Of a stretch of 64,000 bases of DNA, positions 11,688 to 23,825 are shown in pieces; the first letter of the stretch is position 1, and each line of letters begins with the position of its first letter. Source of the stretch: Cordia subcordata. Its lineage: Eukaryota > Streptophyta > Magnoliopsida > Boraginales > Cordiaceae. The translations under genes were made by a program, and so were the position numbers. The stretch spans positions 9,535,001-9,599,000 of the forward strand of contig JAPTOF010000002.1 of assembly GCA_028554755.1 (NCBI GenBank). The letters run 5' to 3'. The notes under the pieces are model-generated. The model was not told where the DNA came from, searched no databases, and worked only from the letters and a program-made list of their open reading frames with translations.

Positions 11688-13563
11688 TGCTTTACTTTGC
11701 TATAATTGAGAAAGGACTTGTAGAAGTTAACAAGAAAGACATGTATACTATTGATATTCCAAACTGGCAGTAGAAACTTTCTAGCAAGAATAGACTACAC
11801 ACAATCTTTATAAATTTATGGAGTAAACACAATGCCCCAATGTTTCGACCAACCTTATCAAGACCATTAATAGGACGATGCTCTTACTACATGGGTCTAG
11901 CTACTGAAATAAGTTAGAATCTAATCTTTTAAGCTTGGACGACTTTTCTCGTCATTTTACAAGTCTTCCCAATGTAATTAATGGAAAATAAACTCTCATG
12001 TTATAGTCATTGTATACCAACCTCATCTCTCATTCTCTTTTCCAGCCAATTAAGGCATTCAAGTTTGTAATGACATGTGAAATAATTAAGGGAAATAGAT
12101 TCCAACAGTGGAGATGGAACATGAATGATAAAATAAATAATGTAGTCATTAATTAGATTCAGCATAGACAACTACTTTAAACAAGGGAAGTTGGATGGAT
12201 TTTTCAAATGATTAAACATATGCTCTATCTCTAGAAAGGACCGTGTGCTTCTTTATATTTTGTCAAACTTGACATATTACTCTTATACATGTAAAAAAAT
12301 TGCGCAGTCAAGCGTAACAAATGTTTCACTTTCCAAATTGTGTGGCCCTGTTTTGTAGAATATATTGCTACCACAAGCAATCAAAAGAAATAAATGAAAA
12401 AGAAAAGATTTGATAACCCCCGGTAAATACAACACACAAGGTAGTCTGTCCAAACGGTGAAAAGAGCCTCCAAGACTTAAGAATAGAAACTTGTGCTCTG
12501 CTATAACTAACAAAGGATTCTTGGAAGTCATCATGAAAGATTTGGATTTTCAAAAAGTAAGAGTTGTGATGAACCCACTTATGGATAGAAAATACCATTG
12601 CTTAAATACCCTATATATGTTATCTATTAAACATAAAAGTGAACCATAACAAACGGTCTTTATAAATCTATGGAGTAAATACTATGCTCTAACAATTTTC
12701 CAAGCAACCTTATCAAGATCATTAATAGGACAGTTCTCTAATATATCAAAAGGAATTGAAACTATTTCCTCCAAAAGTGAAGTCTTAGGTTCGAATCTCA
12801 TGGAAGTGTGGTTCTAAAAAAAAGTTTAAAAAAATATTTTAAAAAAGCACTTTTATTTAGAACCACAAAATTAAAATGATATTTGGCTTACAAAGTACTT
12901 AAAAGAGAGAAAAAGAAAAAAGAAATGTTTTAGATCCAAACTAAAATGAGCAAGTGGCGGTAAGATGCAAGCTGTTTAATCAATGAAATTACTCAAGACT
13001 TTGGCATCGCTAATCCTTTGCAACCATAAAAAAGTTTTAAAAAAAATAACGTAGTGCATATGAATAATGATGCTCGAACATTTTGAGAAATGATTTCTTA
13101 AAATATTACCATTTATGAAAATTCTCAATGAGTTGAGGATGAATGTGAAGATAAAGGGTATAATTATCGTATGCATTACCAAATATGACATAAGAAATTA
13201 ATGTGTTATAACCAAATATATCTTGTGATTTGCTAAATATTAGGGAGTCTTATTAGTAAACAAAAATATTTCATTGAACTTTTCCGATCGACCAATCTTT
13301 TCAAGAACACAAATAGGACAATGCACTTTTCTTTTCCTCCATGAGAACGCAAGAAATCAAGAGGCATGAGGCTGCAGCTTGTAAAACTAGGTGATTTACA
13401 GGACTCAGTAAGCGGAGTACTTGCTGTAATATGTTTCACGCTTGGACAACTCTCTCAATCATTGATAACTCTTATGAACGAAATTAATACTCAATGGATT
13501 CCGAGATGAAAAAAAAAAAAAAAAAGCAAGTGCAAAACTGCTTTACTTTTCTAAACTTTCAGA
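11688..13563. repeat. RLP upstream-type DNA with cluster repeats
   Basis: No gene is seen. The order of modules is the same as upstream of the intact RLP (53940-55400): box A 11740, box B 11868, then the 'ttgctaccac' module 12361-12740, box B 12716, then 12760-13140. It leads into the orphan RLP start at 13564. A poly(A) run at 13508-13526 sits where the paralogues have their TATA box. Confidence 0.75.
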
Positions 13564-13770
13564 ATGGGTAATATTAATAACAGCTTTTACCAACTAGTAC
13601 TTGTTGCTTATCAGCCTTTCATTGGATGGGAAGGCTGCTTTTGGATACACTAATTCAGAAGTTAAGTCATTCAAAAGTCAGGTGCATCGAGAGGGAGAGA
13701 GAAGCTTTGCTCAAGTTTAAGCAAGGCCTTGCAGATGACGATGATCTTCTCTCTTGATGGGGCAGGTGGA
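13564..13770 (+). pseudogene. Orphan 5' end of an LRR-RLP (psi-RLP2)
   Basis: ATG at 13564 opens MGNINNSFYQ, matching MDNTNNSFYQ of the intact RLP. In shifting frames it then shows the signal-peptide tail (GKAAFGYTNSE), a CIEREREALLKFKQGLADDD stretch typical of the LRR N-terminal cap, and a stop where the paralogue has SSW. Similarity ends at about 13770 and no LRR follows. It is the start of a gene whose body was lost. The usual TATA box is replaced by poly(A). Non-functional. Confidence 0.88.
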
Positions 13771-13939
13771 GAGGATAAATTTAAATTACAAAAAGTGTTA
13801 ATTTTTAGGAAAAAATTTAAGTTACTTTTAAACCAAAAAAAAAAAGAAAAAAACTTTTTACCCTCGTCTTTGACTTATTACTGATATTAAGCACTTTCTT
13901 TTAAACAAAAAAAAAAAAAGTTGACTAAAATATTTCCTA
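13771..13939. other. A/T-rich non-coding stretch
   Basis: No gene is seen. Similar to 33080-33180; part of the cluster's older repeats. Confidence 0.4.
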
Positions 13940-14405
13940 CTTCATTCTCGCTCTTTTATCTTTATCCTTATTTGTCTTTCCACTTTTATTTTATGCCTAC
14001 GCATTTTTTTTTTTTTTTTGTTACCAGCCCAAGTAGCTCTATCTTTCATCATGCAGCAAGCACAACTCTACGCATTTGACCAATCAAGCTGACAAGAGGA
14101 AAGGTAAACTCAAGAGCATCTAAAAGAGGAGAAATTTACAGCACACACATGTGAAGCCGGAACCAAACACACATCCATCAATGCTTTCAAAATCGCATCA
14201 CTCACAGCATTCAAATTTAATTGAATCTTTTCCAAGAGAAAAGGTACAAACAGTAGTTGGCAAAGTAAAAGATCAACCAACACCTGCAGCCATTGACCAA
14301 AATCACTATTTTCCGTACATTTTGCGATACAAACGACAGCCCTATAACGAAAGCTCCTGTTGCACGTAAGGTTTACGAACATGTGGGATGAACAATGACC
14401 CTATA
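13940..14405. repeat. Tandem duplication, copy 1
   Basis: 466 bp repeated directly at 14521-14948 with high identity. Copy 2 lacks about 35 bp near 14885. The minus strand of copy 1 is open for 90 codons (14110-14382). Both copies are flanked by the poly(T) plus 'tttatgcctac' motif also found at 18500, 33250 and 51840. Confidence 0.85.
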
Positions 14406-14520
14406 CGTAAAACTACTGTTATATGCAGGGTGTATTAGATAAAAACCATTATTATCTGTAGAATGCTAATTACAATTATTTATTTCAGTGAAGAATCACC
14501 ATTCGAGTATATATTTACAA

Positions 14521-14948
14521 CTTCATTCTTACTCTTTTATCTTATTCTTATTTGTCTTTCTTTTTATTTTATGCCTACCCTTTTTTTTTTTTTTTCTTTT
14601 ACCAGCCCAAGTAGCTCTATCTTTCATCATGCAGCAAGCACAACTCTACGCATTTGACCAATCAAGCTGACAAGAGGAAAGGTAAACTCAAGAGCATCTA
14701 AAAGAGGAGAAATTTACAGCACACACATGTGAAGCCGGAACCAAGCACACATCCACCAATGTTTTCAAAATCGCATCACTCAGCATTCAAATTTAGTTGA
14801 ATCTTTTCCAAGAGAAAAGGTACAAACAGTAGTTGGCTAAGTAAAAGATCAACCCACACCTGCAGCCATTGACCAAAATCACTATTACAGCGAAAGCTCC
14901 TGTTATACGTAAGATTTACGAACAAGAAGGATGAACAATGACCTTATA
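14521..14948. repeat. Tandem duplication, copy 2
   Basis: Direct repeat of 13940-14405 (428 bp). The minus-strand frame of copy 1 is not kept here because of indels, which argues against a functional coding region. The 115 bp between the copies is unassigned. Confidence 0.85.
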
Positions 14949-15972
14949 TTACTTCACTTTTGTGCTTTACTGTGTTGTCTTAGCATTCTTTTGTTGAAAA
15001 CTTTCACTTAGATGATTCCTTACATGATTATCTTTTTCTATTGATTTGAAATATCATAAATAGAAAACAAAGATGTAAAAGATTAATGATCATTTACAAC
15101 TACTTTTAGATGTCTTTTTGAATAAAATGTATGTTATCTTTTATATTTCGTCTAATTAGCTGACTACTATCTTTATACTTTTCAAAACTGTGTAACAATT
15201 ATGAAAGATGAAGAACTTTTGCTAATTATTAAATAAAGATTAAACTATAAGGGCATGCTTTATAAAATCTATTGCTACCAGAAACAAATGAAAAAGAAAA
15301 AAGAGGACAGACATTTGAAGCTTGTAGTCTCCTATACCTGACAAAGGACACTCTTGGAAGTCAAAGAAAGGCTTGGATGTTCCAAATAGACTACACGATA
15401 AACTTAGTTGCGGATAAAAAGGAAAAAAAAAAAAAAAAGAACTTACTTAGACACCCCATATTTGTTATCTATTCGACATAAAAGTGTTCTACTTTCAAAA
15501 AGCAAACACCACATTTCACTAAAATTGAACATTAATGGGATGATGCTCCTTTCTTTCGTCAAGGACGCAAGAGAAAAAAGATTAAAGTGATAATAGATAC
15601 AACATGAGCAAGTGTCTTACATTTTTGAGCAAGTGGAGGTAAGAAATGCTTTTGTATTGATTTAAACAATCCTTAGGGCTTACGAGGAACATGGAAACAA
15701 CTTAAGGTCCTAGGCAAGACATAAATATTCTAGACAAACTATAGAAACTTTAAAAGTTAAACATTATGTTGCTCCAAATTTTTCAAGCACCCTTGTTATC
15801 AATATTAATAGGACAATGATCTCTTCTCTCCATCAAGGACGTAAAAAGTAACCCCATACTTTGAGTACAGAAACTTGAAGAAGTACATATTACATAGCTC
15901 TAAATTTTTCAACTGACCTTGTCATCTACATTAATATGATCTTTTCACCCCGCCAAGGATATAAGAAATAAT

Positions 15973-16262
15973 CACTACAAAGAAAAGAGTAGGTAATAGG
16001 CAGCGGTTTGACGGGGTCAATTATTTTAAAACTACGGCATGTATAGGAGTCGACTTTTTTTAAAACATTGCTTATATATGATTCCAGAAAAATATATATA
16101 ATTCCAAAAAAAAAAACAATCACACTATGTTTCATCTACAATTCGAACTTTGAACCTTTCTTGTTATAGCACTATACAATGATACCCTCCACTAGTCAAA
16201 ATAAAAATACATTCATTAAGTACTTTTTTTTCACACTAAACGGGGCAAATCTACCCAGATTT
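15973..16262 (+). mobile_element. CACTA-type transposon left end, remnant
   Basis: Begins CACTACAAAGAAAAG, the usual En/Spm-type terminus. Matching left ends start at 31728, 49309 and 60170. No right end (TTGTAGTG) is found here. A complete pair exists only at 31728-32451. Confidence 0.55.
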
Positions 16263-17684
16263 AAGGGTCCAAGTCAAGACATGGATGTTTCAAATAGAAT
16301 GTAGAAACTTTAAGCAAAAATTATGACAAATCTATTTGTGTATTGAAAAATTATGAGGAACTAAATTTATGATCCACACAATAATGGACCACACAAACAA
16401 TCTTAATCCTTAGAAGTAGACATGACATTTGGTCAAAATTTCTTAAGATAAAATACTTTGAAATTTAGATAGTGATTGCATTGAGCTAACTTATTATCAA
16501 GAACATTAGTAGACAATATTCTTTTTCTTTCGTCAAAAATGTACAAAATAATTAAACACTTGACTATAACCCAAAAGGGCCCTAGCTAGTGAGACTCCAT
16601 CAAAGACGTAAGAAATAATTCACACTTGGATGAGTTTTCAATTCAAGATCAAGTCTTTCAGATGTGATTACTAATATGTCATGGCTGTAGAGTTCTCAAA
16701 TTATAAAATTGGTATTACTTTGGCACAGAAAGCGCTATCTTGTCATGGGTTATAACAGATTTTTTTGACTAGTTCTTTGTTTTTTTTTTTCCTCAATCTT
16801 TTATTATCCACCGGACTAGTTTTTGTGCTAGCTATTTTAAGTACAAAAAATTATGTGAAGCAGGTGACATGGTATGGATTTTATCACATGTTCAAAAAAA
16901 GAAAGGTATGAAAAAAGACATTCTCATATATGCATAACAAAAACTAGAGAATAATTAGATCACTTATTATCCTTTTGTTGGAATGATTAGACTAGAGGGT
17001 TAGAACTAAAAAGAAATAGCCAAGGTTTCAATTTCACTTTCAAAAAGCTTAAAGGTCCAAGTCGATGCATCAATATTCCAAACAAACTTTAGAATTTTAA
17101 GAAGTAAATACTATGTTGTTTTGAATTTTTCTAACAACCTTAACATCAACATTAATAGGACAATGATCATTTTCCTCCGTCAATAATGTAAGAAATAATT
17201 CAATACTCTAACTACAAAAATTTTAAGAAGTAAATGCCACATTGCCCCAGATTTTCCAAGAAACTTTATAATTAACATTAATAGGACAATGATCTTTTTG
17301 CCTTTGTCAAGAATTGAAGAAATAATATGATACTTTGATTATAAACCAAAAGGGTGAACCAATTTTTTTTATGATTTCTTTGTATAGTTTTCGTTCTGTG
17401 TTGAATTTTCATTGTGTTAGTCAAGAAAGAAGCTAATAGCATTTTGGAATATGCTAGCACATATTTGTTCCCCTGTTGGATAAAATACATTAGAGGCTCC
17501 AGTAATTGTCCAACATCGACTTTGAGGCTAATTTGGCTAATTTAAAATTTTAAACATGTACTTTTTTTAAAAGAATATTTGTAAGTTATTTTTAAGAAAC
17601 AAAAAAATAAATAAATAAAAAGAGGCTTCCATCCCCCCACTTTTGGCCTTTTTTATGGATTTAAATATTTTTAAAGAAAAAATT
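16263..17684. repeat. Cluster repeat tract with ~125-bp period
   Basis: No gene is seen. Box A/box B copies occur at 16279/16500 and 17062/17148. A second box B at 17273 lies 125 bp after the first, and the intervening text repeats ('aagaagtaaat...cat...ttaac'). The same tract is at 49590-50680. Confidence 0.75.
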
Positions 17685-18425
17685 GGGTAAAATATGCGTT
17701 ACCCCCCCCCCAATGATTTATATAAGTAGCTGATGACTCCCCCATGATTCAAAATATATCGCATTATCCCTCCCTCACCCCTGCCCCCCTGGTGCTTTGT
17801 AAAAAGTAGCACAATTTTCCCATGTCAGTTAACATTTTAACATCGTTAAATAACATTTTCAATGGACCAAGTTGCCCTTAGAAAACCCTCTTAATATCAT
17901 TTTTTTATTTTAAAAAATTTAATTTTGAAAATTTTTAATTAAAAAATTTTTAATTTTAATTTTTTTAAAATTTTTAAAGTTTAATTTTTAAAATTAAACT
18001 AAAAACTTTTAAACTTTTAAATTTTTTAATTTTTAATTTTTAATTTTAAAATTTAATTTTATATTTAAATTTTTATTTTTATTTTTAATTTAAGTTTTTT
18101 AAATCTTAATTTTACAATTTTGAATTTCTAATTTTTTTAATTTTTTGATTTTATAAAATAAAGATAAATAAATTATGCTATAAGTCTATTACTGTCAATA
18201 AGGGTACTTTGATAAAAAGTGTAGCAAAGTCTAAAATTTGACACCTACACATACATGATACAACATAGGAGAGTGTAATGTTTCTCTATTAAATTAGACG
18301 AAAAAAGTTAAAGTTGGGGATTATGTGGTACTTTTGAAAAGCACAAGCAGTAATGTAGTGTATTTTAAACTATCAGGGATAATCAGCTACTCATAGAAAC
18401 CACAGGGGATAACGCACATTTTATC
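17685..18425. mobile_element. MULE-type MITE, C-rich TIRs (copy 1)
   Basis: Termini gggtaaaatatgcgttaccc and, in reverse complement, tggataaaatgtgcgttatc start long inverted repeats. The flanks gaaaaaatt and caaaaaatt are a 9-bp duplication with one mismatch. The interior (17880-18150) is almost pure A/T. The same element at the same site in the duplicate (51042-51765) shows it inserted before the segmental duplication. Confidence 0.83.
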
Positions 18426-19440
18426 CAAAAAATTACCTAACTATTTATATCTTATCCTTACTTTTTTTAATCTTTATTCTTAAACTATTTTTCCACTTTT
18501 ATTGTATTCCTACCCTTTTAACTTCACTGTTGTATATTTAATAATCTATGTATTGCATTATATATGGCCTAAATTAAGTTATAATTAATTTAATATATTT
18601 TCAAAAGATAAATAAATAATTATTTTAATATTGTGTTTTAACTTGCAAGCTGTTTATATGTCCCTGATGTTTAGTTTGATAATGTAAGTTATTTTTCAAC
18701 CCTACTATAACCAAATACTTAAACATTTATTTTGTAATCATAACTTTTACTCAAACAGATAATCACTTAATATATATCAAAAAATTTAAAATAAAGTTAC
18801 TTAAAATCAAAATTACTTTGAGTACTTTTTCATAAGTAAATTCAAACACCCGGTCAATAAATATAAGAAGGAAACACAATGTATAGTTGAAGTTTCTTTG
18901 GATTACATAAATTATAATTTCAAAAAACGATTGAAGTGGATTAACTTTCATTATTCCAACGTAATTAATGCAAAATAGACTGACCACTCACATTATAGCA
19001 TTGTATAGCGAACCCAATTCTGAATTCTCTTTTCCGTCGAATAAAGGCATGCAAGTTTGTAATGACCTATAAAATAATAAAAGAAAAATAAATTCCTTTT
19101 GTGTGATGCACTTAACAATTACCGTCTTAGGGCTGAGAACATTAACTAATTTCAACCCTAGAGATAGAACATGAATGATAAAATAAATAGTTTAGTCATT
19201 AATTAAATTCGGGTATAATTTATTATAAGTATATATTACTCTTTATAGTTTCAAAATAAGCATAGGAATTCCTTGCGATCTTGAAATATATAACACACAT
19301 GTCCCAAAAAATAGGCACGAGATCTCCTTCTAATCCTTAAATGTGAAGCACATATCATATTACTCCTACACTTGTAAAAATGTTATATAGTCAATCATAG
19401 TAAAGATATAAAAGACGAAGAATCTTTGCTAGTATTTAAA
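18426..19440. other. Gene-free intergenic DNA of the duplication
   Basis: No gene is seen. Collinear with 51766-52780. 18640-18990 also resembles 7620-7990 and 33450-33720. Confidence 0.6.
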
Positions 19441-19442
19441 TA

Positions 19443-19600
19443 AGAGTAAACAACATATTATCCCCTTGAACTTAGACAAAAGTACATACCCAGTCCCTGA
19501 ACTTGCAAAACTATCTGATCACCCCTTTGCACATTTAAAAGTTAGCTCATAACCCTCTTCGTCAAAAAAACCGTCGAGCTTAACGGAGAGTCCTATGCAT
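19443..19600. mobile_element. MULE-type TIR, one end only
   Basis: Resembles the left end of the 25927-26479 MITE ('catattatccccttgaactt', 'cataccc...aaaactatctgat'). I find no matching right end within the next 1.2 kb. It may be one end of a larger, eroded Mutator-like element covering 19443-20530. A (CATA)n(TA)n microsatellite lies at 19691-19730. Duplicate at 52785-52940. Confidence 0.5.
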
Positions 19601-19692
19601 GCGCGTGTGTTGAGATTTTAGAAGAATATTTCTTATAAAAATGTCTTTATAGATAATATTCCCCTTCTATCTTCAGTAAAAAATCACAATAC

Positions 19693-19723
<31 letters not shown>

Positions 19724-19922
19724 GACACACACGTCTTTTTCAGCGACAAAACGCAATACAAAAGCTACCATTTTTTTCCTCTCTCCATTGTGAATCAAAT
19801 AACAAGTTCCAATCATTATTTTGAATTTTTACCAAAAATCCGCCATAAAAGCTCAAGCTTATGAATAAATTAATCCAAGCGAACCCTTAATCTTTAAGAA
19901 TCCAAATCCAAAATGAATTGGA

Positions 19923-20410
19923 ATGTCACCATGTGTCTGTGTTGAATCCAATTTCCTGTGCAATATAGCTTACAAGTTGATTATCCATTACAAAATCCAA
20001 AGAAATGGTCCGAAGCAACAATCACTTTTTGTGGTTTTTCTTTGTTTGCTTTCTTCTCTATGTTTCAGTTCTTCCCTGCAATTATTTTACTTCATTTGCA
20101 GCCCAAGATAGGGTCACCTTGTTTGCCTCCTATACAAATTCAACCATTAATTCAAGTTCGGGAGATAGTGTTGGTTCATGCTTAGGTTGGTGTGTTTATA
20201 TTCATGATCTTCTTTTTTGTCATTAGAAGGATGTCGAAAAGGGGTGAAGAGAGTGAAGAAAGGAAGAAGAAAAGGTCAGGAAGAAAGGTGAAGAAGAAAG
20301 AGAAAAATGGGTTAGGGATTTGGGTATTTCAATTTGGATTTTATGCTAGGTTAGGGATTGGGATTGATAGATTCGGTGGATTAGATTTGGAGTGTTTCCG
20401 CTTTGTTTGA
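19923..20410 (+). other. Secreted-looking ORF relic conserved in both duplicates
   Basis: Overlapping short frames include one (from 20005) with a basic start, a ~25-residue hydrophobic core and an AQDRVTLFASYTNSTINSSS stretch, like a signal peptide and mature start. A Lys/Arg-rich frame follows (20230-20310). The region is closely matched at 53240-53749, but the frames differ by indels and stops, so a working gene is unlikely. It may be host sequence carried in a Mutator-like element. I do not recognise a family. Confidence 0.3.
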
Positions 20411-21436
20411 CCAAAAAAAAATTTCGGGTTAGAGATTTTGGAGTGTTTCGGAGTCAAATCAATTTGAAAATGTGGAAAATGAAAATTGGGGCCAAATATA
20501 TACTTATACGAGGGCATGGGAAGTCATTATATAAAGTAATCAATTTTTTTTTCAATAGTATTTTTGTTCAACAAACTTCTCCAAAAGTTTTACAGTTCAA
20601 TAACTAAAGGCTCACTATTAGCTAAACAATGCCTTACTTTGCTATAATTGAGAAAGGACTTGTGGAAGTCAATAAAAAAGACATGGGTACGGATAATATT
20701 CCAAATTGCCTGCTGAAACCTTCTAGCAAGAATGGACCACACGCAATCTTTATAAATTATGCTCTAATAATTTTCCGACCAACCTTATCAAGACCATTAA
20801 TAGGACAATGCTCTTAACATTAAGAGGCTCCAGCTATTGAAACAAATTAGAGTCCAATCTTTTAAACTTGGACGACTTTTCCAGTCATTATACAAATCTT
20901 CCCCCCGTAATTAATGCAAAATAGACTCTGAGTAGTCACATCATAGTCATTGTATGGCGAACCTATCTCTTATTCTCTTTTCCAGCCAATTAAGCATTCA
21001 AGTTTGTAATGACCTATGAAATAATTAAGGAAACTAAATTCCAAGAGTTGAGACGGAACATGAATGATAAAATAAATAATCTAGTTATTAATTAGATTCA
21101 GAATAGACAACAACGTCAGGGGAAGTTGCATGAATTTTACAAATGTTTAAAGATATGTTCTAGCTCGAGGAAGGCCTGTGTGCTTCTCTATGTTTTCTTA
21201 TATTACTCTCATAAAAAAGTTGCGCAATCAAGTGTAACAAAGATTTCACTTTCCAAATTGTGAGGCCCTTTTTTGTAGAATATATTACTACCGCAAAAAA
21301 TCAAAGGAAATAAATGAAAAAGAAAAGATTTGATGATCTCGGTAAATAAAACACACAAGGCAGTCTGCTCAAAGGGTGAAAAGAGCCTCCAAGACTTTAA
21401 GAATAGAAGCTTGTGGTCTGCTATAACTAAAAAGAA
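20411..21436. repeat. RLP upstream DNA with cluster repeats, truncated
   Basis: No gene is seen. Matches 53750-54745, upstream of the intact RLP (box A 20682, box B 20800). It is cut at about 21436, where sequence jumps into the RLP coding region. Confidence 0.8.
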
Positions 21437-23825
21437 TTCATCATCAGCTTGGTAATCTTACCAGCCTGCAGACTCTTGATCTTGGCTGGAATGTTGGTCT
21501 TCCAACAAGCAATCTTGAGTGGCTCTCTCAACTTCGCTTCTTAAGACAACTTGACCAGTCATTTGTTCACCTCAACGGAACCAATTGGGTGCAAGTAATA
21601 ATATTCAGTCTCCCTTTCCTAGAGAAACTGCACTTGAATTACTGCAACCTTGGTGATTCCAAACCTTTCTCACTTGTTTCATCCAATTCTTCTTCTGAGT
21701 CTCTGTCTGTCCTTGATCTATCTGGGAATGGTCTTACTTCTTCTCCAACATAGTATTGGTTATTTAATGTTAGTAAGAACCTTGTCAGCATAGACTCCGG
21801 GTCTAATAGTCTAGAAGGTCTTATTCCTGATGCTTTTGGGGAAATGATTTCTCTTGAAGATATTGATCTGGGTTACAATCTTCTAGAAGGCGTAATTCCA
21901 AAGTCTTTTCAAAATCTAAGTCATTTACGCTCATTGTCTCTAGAGTCTAATTATAATCTCAGTAAGTCCCTCACTCAATTCCTACAGAAATTATCTAGGA
22001 GAGCAGAGCAGTCACTGGAAACTCTAGAGTTAGACAACAATCAATTTTATGGTTCTTTAACTGATCTAACGAGGTTTTCATCCTTGAGGAGGCTACATCT
22101 CAGGGGGAAGAAATTAAGAGGCACAATCCCCCCGGAAAGCATTGGGCAACTTTCCAACTTAGAAACTTTGGATCTCTCTTCAAATCTCTTGGAAGGTATT
22201 ATTTCTGAAGTTCACTTCTCTAAACTTTCCAACTTAAAAGTATTAGACTTGTCATTTAACTCGCTCACTTTGAACATGAGCTCTGAGTGGGTTCCCGCTT
22301 CCCAGCTTGATGTCATACGTCTAGCGAATTGTAATATGGGTCGCCATCTTCCACAATGGCTTAGAACTCAAAATAATTTCTCAGAGCTTGATCTTTCTTT
22401 TGTCAATATTTCAGCTACATTACCTAATTGGTTTTGGGATCTCTCCCCTAAATTACAGTACTTAAACCTGTCTTACAACCAAATTAGTGGCGAACTACCA
22501 GAATCATCACAGAAGTTTCATGGTTCTTCTAGGATAGATCTAAGCTCTAATAATTTTTCAGGTCCAATATTGTCCATTCCCCGTGATTGGCATGTACTGT
22601 ATCTCAATAAAAATAAGTTCATGGGATCCATTTCTTTTTTGTGTACAAACTCGACTTTCCAATTGATGTTTTTGGACCTCTCAGACAACCAATTTTCAGG
22701 AGATCTTCCCAATTGTTGGATGAATATGTCAGGATTGGCTGTACTCAATCTGGCCAGGAATAATTTTTCCGGTCGAATTCCAGAATCCCTTGGCAATCTA
22801 CTTCACCTTGAGATACTACACTTGAGTAACAATTCTTTTGTTGGTGAACTTCCTCTTTGAAAAATTGCTCTTGGTTGAAAGTCATTGATGTCGGAGGAAA
22901 CAAGTTGTCAGGCAACATTCCAGGTTGGATAGGAACGCATCCAACAAGTCTAGGTATCCTAAGTCTTCGATCGAACGAGTTTCATGGATGCATACCTCAA
23001 GATATCTGTCAGCTATCTCATCTCCAAATCCTAGACTTGTCTCGCAACAACATTACAGGAAAAATACCACACTGCTTGTACAATTTCACTTCTTTGGTTA
23101 AGAAAAATAATTCAAGCTACAGTGATTTGTACCAAATCTTTGTTGCTAGGGGCTACAGGGATGCGATGATGATTCTATGGAAGAGGCAAGAGTCAGAATA
23201 CAAAAAGTTACTTGGGTTTCTGAAAATCATTGATCTTTCTTGTAATAAACTAGTTGGACAGATTCCTGAAGAGATAGCAAGATTGAGAGGATTAATATCC
23301 TTGAACCTTTCAAGCAACCATTTGACAGGTACCATTATTGAGCGGATTGGTTAAATGGAGATGTTAGAATCTCTTGATCTATCTAGAAATCGACTCTCTG
23401 GCAAGATTCCATTAGGCCTGGCTCATTTAGATTTTCTTGCTGTTTTGAGTTTGTCATACAATGACTTGTCGGGTAAAATTCCTTCTAGCAATCATATGCA
23501 GACCTTTGATGCCTCATCGTATACTGGGAACAATAAGCTGTGTGGCACACCTCTCGAACAGTGTCCTTGGGATGCTCTGAACCCTCAACCTAGTATTCCT
23601 GAACAGAACAACGATGTGGGAGATGAAGATGATCAGTTCATAACCAAGGAGTTCTATATGTCAATGGGAATTGGTTTCATTTTGGGGTTGTGGGGAGTTT
23701 TTGTGATTCTGCTGAAAGCTTCATGGAGAAATGCCTATTTTAGGTTCTTGCAAAACACAAATGACTGGTTTTACGTGATGTCAAGGGTGTACATGGCAAG
23801 ATTGAAGAGGATGCTAAATGGTTGA
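21437..23825 (+). pseudogene. LRR-RLP pseudogene, promoterless (psi-RLP3)
   Basis: Duplicate of the intact RLP at 55576-58443, lacking the promoter, start codon, signal peptide and about the first 160 codons. Further lesions: a nonsense codon near 21751 in the LRRs, a 4-bp deletion at about 22852 giving a stop at 22858, and a Gln-to-stop change at 23352. The longest frame is 21844-22860 (338 codons of LRR). The rest continues in 22857-23354 and 23355-23825 to the TM segment and tail, ending ARLKRMLNG like the intact copy. Between 22141 and 22740 it differs from the intact gene at only about 8 bases, far fewer than in the 300 bp before. Confidence 0.95.

Larger units (their letters stand above)
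14990..23825 (+). repeat. Segmental duplication, copy 1
   Basis: Collinear with 48317-58443 through intergenic DNA, a MULE MITE at the same site, a CACTA end, a secreted-looking ORF region and an RLP gene. Copy 1 lacks about 1.3 kb (54746-56060 of copy 2), which removes the RLP promoter and N-terminus. Copy 2 is cut on the left by a copia LTR at 48316. Confidence 0.9.

Noticed and set aside
14151..14369. Plus-strand 72-codon ORF in the tandem duplication
   Set aside because: Not kept in the second copy, no recognisable domain.
23153..23335. Minus-strand ORFs repeated in each RLP copy (also 28317-28499, 57771-57953, 61492-61722)
   Set aside because: They are antisense shadows of the conserved LRR/island coding sequence.
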